Assembly (NCBI GenBank): GCA_030634605.1
Contig: DAOWAK010000049.1
Location: 1 to 7,503, forward strand
Length of the DNA stretch: 7,503 nucleotides
Reading direction: 5' to 3'
From: Sedimentisphaerales bacterium
GTDB lineage: Bacteria > Planctomycetota > Phycisphaerae > Sedimentisphaerales > SM23-30
The notes below the pieces were generated by a model that saw only the letters and a list, made by a program, of their open reading frames with translations, did not search any database and was not told where the DNA came from. The stretch's first letter is position 1. Every line of letters starts with the position of its first letter. The position numbers and the translations under genes were made by a program. Positions 1 through 5,398 of the stretch are shown here, one piece after another.

Positions 1-360
1 AGGGTCTTTAGGACGGTTTTTAATAAAATGTGCTTTCGTAAAGTTCATCGAACCTGCTTAAAATTGTCGTCCGCTTGGCCAAAAAGGCCCTGCCGAACCG
101 AAACCCAACCGAGCCACTCAAGAAAAAGTGCGAAACCGCACCATGAACAGTAACCTGAATTATTCGGACCAACTTTGATAATGTCTGATTTTCTTAATCG
201 TGCCTGTAGGGTCCGGATAATTATTTGTTCGCAAGCGGGTTGTAATCCGTGTAATCGGCACAGAGCGCACAACAGGAAATTTACCTGTCAAGAGAGGGGG
301 ATTTTAACGACTGGGTAATAAACATAGTCGCTGGGGAGTAAAAAAAACGGGGTGCTTTTT

Positions 361-389
361 TTGACCGGAGGGGTTCTAGTTCGTAAATT
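361..389 (+). promoter_or_regulatory. Candidate sigma-70-type promoter for pilin 1
   Basis: TTGACC at 361-366 matches five of six bases of the -35 consensus. TAAATT at 384-389 matches four of six of the -10 consensus, and the spacer is exactly 17 bp. If used, transcription would start near 396 and give pilin 1 a leader of about 370 nt. I looked for a sigma-54 (-24/-12) site, as many pilin genes have, and saw none with correct spacing. Such matches occur by chance, so this is only a candidate. Confidence 0.35.
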
Positions 390-588
390 TTAAAGGTGGG
401 CAGCAGAAAGAACAATTAAATCTAATATTAAAGTAAGGTGAGTTTTAGCGGAGTTCTTTTGGCGAAAGTGCATATCTATTCAATCCGATATTCCAAGTGG
501 TACAAAAATAATCGTTAATCGCAGGCAAAATTTTCAAAAGCTTAATGTTATCGGGCAAAAGAGAAAGGTGGTGAGAGCACGGATCAGA

Positions 589-601
589 TGGGGTAGCCCC
601 A
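589..601 (+). promoter_or_regulatory. Small GC hairpin in the pilin 1 leader
   Basis: GGGG (590-593) pairs with CCCC (597-600) across a TAG loop, closed by a T-A pair (589/601). A competing pairing is possible between AGCC (595-598) and GGCT (606-609), so two mutually exclusive small stems could form. No known riboswitch core, such as the c-di-GMP GEMM consensus, is recognisable around it. Confidence 0.35.
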
Positions 602-732
602 AGAGGCTGTGACTTTATCATAACCAAACCGCGGATCAGCGTGATTCGGACAGGAAATTAAACTTGGTTATGAAATTGCGTTCTGAGCAAAAAGGGTAAG
701 AAAATTGAGTAACCCAAAACCAACAGACATGT

Positions 733-747
733 GTGCCGTAAGGGCAC
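733..747 (+). promoter_or_regulatory. Hairpin just upstream of the pilin 1 ribosome site
   Basis: GTGCC (733-737) and GGCAC (743-747) form a perfect 5-bp stem with a GTAAG loop. It ends one base before the strong Shine-Dalgarno GGAGGG (749-754), which lies 9 nt from the ATG at 764. A hairpin directly 5' of a strong ribosome site could protect the mRNA or tune initiation. The pairing is visible in the sequence; the role is inference. Confidence 0.4.
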
Positions 748-763
748 CGGAGGGTAATTAGCA

Positions 764-1240
764 ATGTACCAACAGAAAAGAGCGAGTGGATTTACGTTAA
801 TTGAAATTCTAATTGTGGTGATCATCCTGGGTATTTTGGCGGCCATCGTTATTCCGCAGTTTACGGAAGCGTCCTCGGAAGCACGGGAATCAACGCTGAC
901 CAGTAACCTGCAGACGCTGCGCAGTCAGTTGGGTCTGTACAAGGTTCAGCACAACGACATTTATCCGGACAGCACCACTTCTGCCACCTATGAACTCTGT
1001 CTGGTCGAAAAAACCGACGTAACCGGTGCTGCGGGAGCTGACTTCGGTCCTTATATGCAGATGGTACCGGATAATCCCTTTATCACTAACGACGCTCTGC
1101 CGTTGTTTACCTGGGGCGACACTCCGGGTGACGGACTTTCTCACTGGATGTTTGACGACACCGGTGGTGCGACCGACGGCAGTTTCTGGGCTAACGATGA
1201 TCTGGATACGCCCGATGGCGTCGCTCATAGTGATCTGTAA
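764..1240 (+). CDS. Type IV pilin / type II secretion pseudopilin (GspG-like), pilin 1
   Basis: A 158-residue prepilin with a class III N-methylation signal. A short basic leader (residues 1-9, ending SG) is followed by FTLIE, so cleavage is expected between G9 and F10, with the conserved Glu at mature position 5 (E14). The hydrophobic assembly helix runs to about residue 33 and continues as an amphipathic helix to about 64. The C-terminal domain has GPYMQMVPDNPF (95-106), the pattern typical of GspG-type pseudopilins, and an Asp-rich stretch (about 130-158) ending HSDL. In GspG the acidic C-terminal loop binds calcium, and that may hold here. The ATG has a strong ribosome site (GGAGGG at 749-754). 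A terminator follows, so this gene can be transcribed alone and may encode the abundant subunit. One Cys (C79). Minor pilin or pseudopilin remain possible roles. Confidence 0.94.
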   Translation: MYQQKRASGFTLIEILIVVIILGILAAIVIPQFTEASSEARESTLTSNLQTLRSQLGLYKVQHNDIYPDSTTSATYELCLVEKTDVTGAAGADFGPYMQMVPDNPFITNDALPLFTWGDTPGDGLSHWMFDDTGGATDGSFWANDDLDTPDGVAHSDL

Positions 1241-1261
1241 GACCTGTAAGACCTGTAAGAC
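1235..1261. repeat. Three-copy 9-bp tandem repeat over the pilin 1 stop
   Basis: Three perfect copies of CTGTAAGAC lie at 1235-1243, 1244-1252 and 1253-1261. The TAA in each copy is in frame with pilin 1, giving three successive in-frame stops (1238, 1247, 1256). The array begins inside the last sense codon. Because the unit is a multiple of three, copy-number changes would not alter the protein. Confidence 0.9.
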
Positions 1262-1273
1262 TTGAATATTAAA

Positions 1274-1289
1274 CCGTCCCTGAAGACGG
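1274..1289 (+). other. Small hairpin between pilin 1 and the terminator
   Basis: CCGTC (1274-1278) pairs with GACGG (1285-1289) across a 6-nt loop. It lies 17 nt upstream of the terminator stem, and the two hairpins together fill most of the pilin 1-pilin 2 gap. It could protect the 3' end of the pilin 1 transcript or be part of a leader for pilin 2. Function unknown. Confidence 0.4.
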
Positions 1290-1306
1290 ATTGCAGGAGA
1301 AACCGA

Positions 1307-1351
1307 GGCCCGGTGATGGGTAGTGCTGCTAGCTGTTGCCGGGCCTTTTTT
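1307..1351 (+). terminator. Intrinsic terminator between pilin 1 and pilin 2
   Basis: GGCCCGG (1307-1313) pairs perfectly with CCGGGCC (1339-1345), extendable by an A-T pair, across a 25-nt loop, and six T residues follow directly (1346-1351). This is a textbook rho-independent form, though the loop is long. It lies 66 nt after the pilin 1 stop and ends only 17 nt before the pilin 2 ATG, so it also sits in any leader of pilin 2. It could cap pilin 1 transcripts and limit read-through into the rest of the cluster. Confidence 0.8.
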
Positions 1352-1368
1352 CCCCTGGAGTGATAGAG

Positions 1369-1884
1369 ATGAAGATCAGAAACGCATCGCCAAACACAAC
1401 CAAGTGCGGAAAAATCGTCGGCGGGGGCTTTACCCTGCTGGAGATTCTGATCGTGATTGTTCTGCTGGCGGTGATTTCGCTGTCGGTTATTCCGAAGCTC
1501 ACCGGTGGGGCGGGCAGTGATGACACAACGTTGTTGGTTAATCAGTTGCAGATATTGAGAAGTCAACTGGAGCTTTACCAGCAGCAGCACGACGGTGAGT
1601 ACCCCTGCGGAAAAATTGAAAAGGCGGTTGATCCGGACAAATTCGTCAAGAGATTGACCATCACCACCCGAATCAACCACGAAGCTGACGGAATGTACGG
1701 CCCTTATCTTTATGAATTCCCGCGAAACCCCTTCAATGGCAAAAACTCCCTGAGATATATTCGCGGCGACCAGGCGGCTGGGACCGGTCAGGCGGGCTGG
1801 GCGTTTAATCTGGAAACCGGCAAAATTCAGGCTGACGATGACCGGGTAACACTTGATGGCAAATTGCGCCATAGCGATCTTTAG
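1369..1884 (+). CDS. Type IV pilin / GspG-like pseudopilin, pilin 2
   Basis: A 171-residue prepilin. I chose the ATG at 1369 because CTGGAG (1355-1360) sits 8 nt upstream; the longer TTG start at 1336 would fall inside the terminator stem. The leader of 20 residues is basic and ends GGG. Cleavage is expected before F21 in the FTLLE motif, with E25 as the conserved Glu+5. The hydrophobic helix spans about 21-43. GPYLYEFPRNPF (111-122) matches the motif in pilins 1 and 3. The C-terminus is Asp-rich and ends RHSDL, as in pilin 1, which supports an origin by duplication. Two cysteines are visible, C13 in the leader and C80 in the mature protein. Its hydrophobic helix diverges (IVIVLLAVISLSVIP) from the standard VVIILGILAAIVIP of pilin 1, so it is probably a distinct minor subunit rather than a redundant copy. 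Confidence 0.93.
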   Translation: MKIRNASPNTTKCGKIVGGGFTLLEILIVIVLLAVISLSVIPKLTGGAGSDDTTLLVNQLQILRSQLELYQQQHDGEYPCGKIEKAVDPDKFVKRLTITTRINHEADGMYGPYLYEFPRNPFNGKNSLRYIRGDQAAGTGQAGWAFNLETGKIQADDDRVTLDGKLRHSDL

Positions 1885-2165
1885 ATTCGCACCCAGGTAA
1901 ATAAATCAAACTGACCGAAACGAATATTATACTCGTCCTGAATGAAAACACCATGCTAAGGTTTTTGTTATTGCTGAAATAGCAAGGGGTTATGGTCGGC
2001 TCTGCCAGGTACTATCATACCCATTGGGTATAAAACACTGGATGCCCGATCAAGTCGGGCATGACAAGTCGAATCGGTCGGTTTGAGAAAAAAATCCTGC
2101 TGTAGGTCGATAGCCAAAATGGTGATTTACAATATCGAGCTCGTGAGGCGAGTAAGGTGAGAAAC
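1885..2165. other. Hairpin-rich gap between pilin 2 and pilin 3
   Basis: No gene is visible in these 281 bp. Three inverted repeats are present: TTGCT/AGCAA (1971-1975 with 1981-1985), ATACCC/GGGTAT with a 3-nt loop (2017-2031), and the palindrome at 2042-2062 listed separately. None is followed by a T tract, so I see no intrinsic terminator. The right end carries AAGGTGA (2154-2160), the ribosome site of pilin 3. A promoter could lie here, but I cannot name one with support. Confidence 0.6.
2042..2062. repeat. Intergenic palindromic repeat (ATGCCCGA-loop-TCGGGCAT)
   Basis: An 8-bp perfect stem, ATGCCCGA (2042-2049) and TCGGGCAT (2055-2062), with loop TCAAG, flanked by CTGG on the left and GACA on the right. 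Read on the minus strand it translates as VMPDLIGHPV. From memory, this string turns up in spurious short ORFs of many unrelated bacterial genomes, which marks a dispersed palindromic repeat. The structure is certain; its membership of a dispersed family is recalled knowledge that I could not check here. Confidence 0.6.
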
Positions 2166-2711
2166 ATGAAAAAAACAATTACCGAAAAAACTTCACCGGG
2201 CAGAACAACCAAACCCAGCCGAGGCTTTACGCTGATTGAGATTCTGATAGTGGTGGTGATTCTGGGGATTCTGGCGGCTATTATCGTGCCCAAGTTTTCC
2301 AGTGCCACTACCGAGACCAAAGAAAATATGCTGCGTGAAAACTTACGGGTGATGAAAGCCCAGATTGGCGTTTATCGTGCTCAGCACTGGGACGTGGCGC
2401 CCGGCTATCCTAACGGCGACACTGCACAGGCCCCTACGGAAGATGCATTTGTTCAGCAGTTGACCCAGTACACCGACGAAGACGGAGCTGTTAATAATGT
2501 AAGGACGGATGTGTTTAAATATGGTCCCTATTTTCGCGAAATGCCTAAAAATCCCATTAACAGTTTAAGTACTGTGCAGATTCTGGGCAGCGGTGTTGAC
2601 GCAGGTGCAGCTGATGACAGTGATGGATGGATTTTTCGCCCGGATGACATGGTTCTGCGTGCCGACGCGCAAGGAACGGATAGTCAGGGCAACGATTATT
2701 TTGATTATTAG
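2166..2711 (+). CDS. Type IV pilin / GspG-like pseudopilin, pilin 3
   Basis: A 181-residue prepilin. The ATG at 2166 is chosen because AAGGTGA (2154-2160), close to the perfect anti-16S sequence, lies 5 nt upstream. The in-frame GTG at 2157 would overlap that site. The 20-residue leader is rich in Lys, Arg and Thr and ends SRG. Cleavage is expected before F21 in FTLIE, with E25 as Glu+5. The helix 21-43 (VVVILGILAAIIVPKF) is canonical. GPYFREMPKNPI (120-131) is the shared family motif, and a WIF box follows near the C-terminus. Unlike pilins 1 and 2 it ends NDYFDY rather than HSDL, and it has a longer insert around 75-115. No Cys. The stop codon overlaps the ribosome site of the next gene, so translation of the two is probably coupled. 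Confidence 0.94.
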   Translation: MKKTITEKTSPGRTTKPSRGFTLIEILIVVVILGILAAIIVPKFSSATTETKENMLRENLRVMKAQIGVYRAQHWDVAPGYPNGDTAQAPTEDAFVQQLTQYTDEDGAVNNVRTDVFKYGPYFREMPKNPINSLSTVQILGSGVDAGAADDSDGWIFRPDDMVLRADAQGTDSQGNDYFDY

Positions 2712-2720
2712 GAGCAAAAA

Positions 2721-3008
2721 ATGAAAGTTGTAGTTGACGGTTACACGAGATTTATATTGACGGCTATTGCGGTTTTGTTGACCGTTCTGGCAGTGGGTTT
2801 GTGGCACGACAGTCCGAGTTCACTGGGGCAAGCTCAGGCGGGTATTCCGGATTCCGGCATGCAGTTGCAGCAGATCCTTACCAAGATGAACGATATCAGC
2901 AGCAACATTGACCAATTGCAGAAGGTGCTGGTTGACGGCAGCGTGAAGGTTCAGATTGTCGAAAAAGCTACTAAGGCAAAACCGGCCAAAAAAACCGGCA
3001 ATAAGTAA
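2721..3008 (+). CDS. Small single-pass membrane protein with predicted coiled coil
   Basis: A 95-residue protein I cannot name. The start has AGGAG at 2710-2714, overlapping the pilin 3 TAG stop (2709-2711), so it is translationally linked to that pilin. Residues 1-10 are a short basic-ended N-terminus (DGYTR). Residues about 11-28 (FILTAIAVLLTVLAVGLW) form one membrane segment. A Ser/Gly/Ala-rich linker follows. Residues about 47-70 carry Met/Leu/Ile at heptad-like spacing (MQLQQILTKMNDISSNIDQL), which suggests a coiled coil. A short beta-like VKVQIV stretch (75-80) and a Lys-rich tail end the protein. There is no prepilin cleavage motif, so it is not a pilin. I recall similar short proteins beside pilin genes in related bacteria, always uncharacterised. 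A scaffold or pilus-platform accessory role is inference. Confidence 0.85.
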   Translation: MKVVVDGYTRFILTAIAVLLTVLAVGLWHDSPSSLGQAQAGIPDSGMQLQQILTKMNDISSNIDQLQKVLVDGSVKVQIVEKATKAKPAKKTGNK

Positions 3009-3045
3009 GTCAATATTAGTGCTTACCAAAATCAGCGACTGGTTA

Positions 3046-3570
3046 ATGAATAAAAGAACTGAGAAAATTTCTGCAGCAGGCTTTACGCTGGCTGAGGTAT
3101 TGGTGGTTGTGGTGATTATCGGCATAGCAGCGATGATCGCCATTCCCATGATTTCCAGTACTTCCGGCATGCAGGTCACTTCGGCTGCCAGAGAAATATC
3201 ATCGGCTTTGATGTACGCGCAAACCGTTTCGATCTCCACTAAAAATCAGTATCAGGTGGTTTTTGATACCGGCAACAACAGCTATTCGATTCAGGATGCC
3301 GCCGGGAACGTGATTAACAATCCGGTTTTTGTCAACCAGTTGTATCAGGTGGATTACAACAATGACGATCGCCGGAAAAATTTGTCACTGGTGACGGCTG
3401 ATTTCGACGGCACTAATACGGTGTGGTTTGATCAGTTGGGTTCGCCTTATGCCGGTACCATTTCTGCCAGTCCCACAACGATGAACTCCGGCACCGTAAC
3501 GGTTCAGGCCGGCGATAAGACCATGAATATTACCGTCGAGCCTTTTACGGGCAGGATCAATATAAACTAA
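3046..3570 (+). CDS. GspH/FimT-like minor pseudopilin
   Basis: A 174-residue prepilin. Starting at the ATG at 3046 gives a 12-residue basic leader ending AAG, cleavage before F13, and Glu+5 at E17 in FTLAE. Its own ribosome site is weak. A GTG at 3019 would add nine residues, and a TTG at 2956, overlapping the previous gene, has GAAGG 6 nt upstream; both give unusually long leaders. After the hydrophobic helix (13-33) comes VTSAAREISSALMYAQTVSI (about 43-62), the helix pattern of GspH/FimT, where R...L..AR..A is usual. Then follows a beta-rich domain with YQVVFDTGNNSYSI and a C-terminal FTGRI strand. In T2SS and T4P such minor pilins cap or prime the filament tip, which is the likely role. 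It is clearly different in fold from the three GspG-like pilins. Confidence 0.88.
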   Translation: MNKRTEKISAAGFTLAEVLVVVVIIGIAAMIAIPMISSTSGMQVTSAAREISSALMYAQTVSISTKNQYQVVFDTGNNSYSIQDAAGNVINNPVFVNQLYQVDYNNDDRRKNLSLVTADFDGTNTVWFDQLGSPYAGTISASPTTMNSGTVTVQAGDKTMNITVEPFTGRININ

Positions 3571-3601
3571 TCTAATTTCATCAGGGGCTTTAGAGGTTTG
3601 G

Positions 3602-4741
3602 ATGTTTTTTTCAGGCTACCGATATATCAGTCCAATCGGTTTGGATCTGGGTTTTGATTCCATCAAAATGGCCCAGATGATCCGCTGCCGGGGGCAGTTA
3701 CGTCTTTTAGCCGCCAGGAAAATCCGATTCCCCAGCCGACTGCGTCAGGGGGCCGAGCAGAGTTATCAACGAAACCATTTTGCGGTGCAGGCGGTGGGAC
3801 AGGCTTTGAAAATCGGCAAGTTTAAGGGACACCGGGCGATGCTTTGTGTCGGCAAAAACGTGCTGGATTCGGCCTGCATTCGATTTGATGATTCCCCTGA
3901 GCATAACGAGCGGCAGTATATTCAGGCTCACGCCCGGCGGGAGTTTGGTTTGTGGGATTTTGAAGGAGCGGTTGATTATCTACCGGCGGGAGAAGTTCGG
4001 GATGGTTCAGAAATTCATAATGAATATCTCGCCTTTGGCGGAAGTGATGAAGCTTTACAGGAACAATTGGCTATTCTCGAAGATATGAATCTGCAGTGCC
4101 AGGCCATCGAGCCAAAATCCTGTTCGGTATTCCGCTGCTTTCTGGACGAATCCAGACAGGCCGAAACCAATAATGAATTCTTTATCCTGGTCGATATGGG
4201 TGCGAGGTCAACGGTAATTATAACCGCCAGCGGCGAGCAGATTACCTGGACCAGACAAATTGATTTTGGCGGCTGCGATCTTACCGAGCTGGTTGCCCGT
4301 AAATTACAACTTGATCCCGATGACGCTCTTGAGATGCGATTGCAAAACAACAGGAAACTAAACAACAATCCTCATTTGGATTGGGGCCGAAAACAGGTTG
4401 ATCTGGTGCTTAGCGATATCATCAGGGGTAAAGTCGAAGAACTAGCCGATGAAATTAAATTGTCCCAGCAACATCATCAACAGCGCTTTGGCGGCAAAGC
4501 CCCGGCTGATATCTGGTTTTGCGGCGGAGAAGCCTACGCAACGGCAACTCTGGAATTGCTGGAAAAATCTCTGAATAAAAATATTCGCACAAAACGTTGC
4601 CTCGAATCAATGGATTGTTCCGGTCCGGGGCTTGACGAGTTGACCTTTGGCAGCCAGGGCAGTGAATGGGCTGCGGTATTCGGTTTGTGCCTGAAGAAAT
4701 TTCAACCAACCCAAAACAATAACCTGGTTCAGGTTGGTTAG
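3602..4741 (+). CDS. pilM: PilM-like type IV pilus assembly ATPase (actin-like fold)
   Basis: A 379-residue cytoplasmic protein without membrane segments. IGLDLGFDSIKM (12-23) is the first phosphate-binding motif of the actin/FtsA superfamily as it appears in PilM. FILVDMGARSTVI (194-206) is the second phosphate motif, and ADIWFCGGEA (302-311) the adenosine-binding motif. Between them, residues about 150-178 match the usual PilM stretch before a conserved ...AIEP segment. The length is near the family norm (about 350-380). In type IV pili, PilM binds the cytoplasmic N-terminus of PilN, and the next gene encodes a protein with that N-terminus. The ATG at 3602 has AGAGGT (3592-3597) 4 nt upstream. 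It follows the GspH-like gene by 31 nt, consistent with one operon. Symbol given by homology; nothing in the window distinguishes PilM from a GspL-like cytoplasmic domain use. Confidence 0.88.
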   Translation: MFFSGYRYISPIGLDLGFDSIKMAQMIRCRGQLRLLAARKIRFPSRLRQGAEQSYQRNHFAVQAVGQALKIGKFKGHRAMLCVGKNVLDSACIRFDDSPEHNERQYIQAHARREFGLWDFEGAVDYLPAGEVRDGSEIHNEYLAFGGSDEALQEQLAILEDMNLQCQAIEPKSCSVFRCFLDESRQAETNNEFFILVDMGARSTVIITASGEQITWTRQIDFGGCDLTELVARKLQLDPDDALEMRLQNNRKLNNNPHLDWGRKQVDLVLSDIIRGKVEELADEIKLSQQHHQQRFGGKAPADIWFCGGEAYATATLELLEKSLNKNIRTKRCLESMDCSGPGLDELTFGSQGSEWAAVFGLCLKKFQPTQNNNLVQVG

Positions 4742-4813
4742 ACATCGACGAAATATTCACCTGGTCTGGGCAGAAGAGTTTGGACATCGTAGATTTTCAT
4801 TATTGGGACTATT

Positions 4814-5179
4814 ATGAAAGATATTAATTTATTACCTGATTGGTACCACCACAGCAGAGGTGTCGAAAATAAAATGCTTCTCAGGAGCGGCGCACTATGC
4901 ACGGTTGTATCAATTGTAATAGTTCTGGCAATTGCGATTGCCTTCAAAGGTCCTCTTGGTGCGGATGGAGGAATGGCAAAACAAATGAATTCGGAATCAT
5001 TTAAAATCCAACCTGCTTCCCAGACGCTTACACCGACCGATAACCAGAATGAAATTATTTCAGAAATGACCGACAAACAGGATATTTCCCGCTATTTCAC
5101 TGATCCCAAATATCGGCAGCCAGAGTCGTTTCAGATGGGCTATCTGACTGTCGATACTAAAGATAGCGGAAAAGATTGA
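4814..5179 (+). CDS. Short PilN-like inner-membrane protein
   Basis: A 121-residue protein that begins MKDINLLPDWY. INLLP at the extreme N-terminus is the PilM-binding motif of PilN. One membrane helix follows (about 27-44, LCTVVSIVIVLAIAIAF). The rest is unlike normal PilN. Ordinary PilN (about 180-220 residues) has a long coiled coil and a ferredoxin-like periplasmic domain; here only about 75 residues remain, polar and Gln/Thr/Asn-rich, with a DISRYFTDPKYR segment (about 92-103) and an acidic tail. The gene lies 72 nt after PilM, with GGGA (4805-4808) upstream of the ATG. The frame is closed by a normal stop, and no PilN-like continuation is evident in the next 200 bp, so it may be a stable short form rather than a recent frameshift. 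PilO and PilP, which usually follow, are absent. Confidence 0.75.
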   Translation: MKDINLLPDWYHHSRGVENKMLLRSGALCTVVSIVIVLAIAIAFKGPLGADGGMAKQMNSESFKIQPASQTLTPTDNQNEIISEMTDKQDISRYFTDPKYRQPESFQMGYLTVDTKDSGKD

Positions 5180-5184
5180 TCCGG

Positions 5185-5213
5185 TTAAGAGCGGCAATTA
5201 GTGCCGTTCTTAA
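5185..5213. other. 12-bp hairpin after the PilN-like gene
   Basis: TTAAGAGCGGCA (5185-5196) pairs with TGCCGTTCTTAA (5202-5213) over its full length, with a single G-U wobble and a 5-nt ATTAG loop. It begins 5 nt after the PilN-like stop. No T tract follows on either strand, so it is not a classical terminator. Likely roles are mRNA end protection, processing, or a pause site separating secretin expression. Confidence 0.75.
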
Positions 5214-5398
5214 GAAATTGCATTGTGCCCTTTGCCGAACTTCAGGATTCCAGGTAAACAGGCAAAGATGTGTAGCGATTGTTGCCGGCGTAACAGAATT
5301 TGCCGGTCTCTAGAAGCAGTAGTGTGGAGAAATGTGAAGCCGCTAAGCACTGCGGCAGGTAACCGTAGGCCGTCAGGTTTATGAGTGGGAGAACAAAA
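5214..5398 (+). promoter_or_regulatory. Structured leader region of the secretin gene
   Basis: No gene is visible on the plus strand. The stretch contains further pairings: CTTTGCC (5230-5236) with GGCAAAG (5261-5267) around a 24-nt loop, two CCGG elements near 5285 and 5304, and GCCGC (5339-5343) with GCGGC (5352-5356) around an 8-nt loop. The ribosome site GGGAG (5387-5391) closes the region. The density of stems looks like a structured 5' untranslated RNA, but it matches no riboswitch consensus I know. Confidence 0.4.

Larger units (their letters stand above)
1..763. other. Long upstream region without a convincing gene
   Basis: No open frame here has a plausible start, ribosome site and protein-like composition. 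The longest is a 75-codon minus-strand frame (45-272) that is Cys- and Trp-rich and has no domain I recognise. The region holds a GGCC-A5-GGCC inverted repeat (77-89), an inverted repeat CGACT/AGTCG (308-312 with 326-330), an A7/T7 pair around 341-362, a candidate promoter at 361-389, and two compact hairpins nearer pilin 1 (589-601 and 733-747). The second half is best read as the promoter and untranslated leader of pilin 1. The first 300 bp may belong to an upstream neighbour or to an unrecognised element. Confidence 0.6.

Noticed and set aside
45..272. 75-codon minus-strand open frame, Cys/Trp-rich, with a GWVSVRQGLFGQADDNFKQVR-like end
   Set aside because: No clear ribosome site, no recognised domain, and it runs against the cluster. 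It may be an ORF within a repeat or chance, so I do not call it a gene.
459..475. TTGGCGAAAGTGC as a sigma-54 promoter
   Set aside because: The GG and GC elements are two to three bases too close for a -24/-12 promoter.
670..699. Nine-codon upstream frame (MKLRSEQKG) in the pilin 1 leader, with AGGAAA about 10 nt upstream
   Set aside because: Too short to support without translation data, and such frames arise often by chance.
1225..1872. 215-codon minus-strand frame opposite pilin 2
   Set aside because: It is the shadow of a clear pilin gene. Its SYRSYRSYR end only reflects the 9-bp tandem repeat.
2956..3045. Extended N-terminus for the GspH-like pilin from TTG 2956 or GTG 3019
   Set aside because: The TTG would overlap the previous gene by 53 nt and give a 42-residue leader. 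The ATG at 3046 gives a normal prepilin leader, though its ribosome site is weak.
5214..5398. Cyclic-di-GMP (GEMM) or cobalamin riboswitch before the secretin
   Set aside because: The conserved core sequences of these classes are not present, so only an unclassified structured region is reported.
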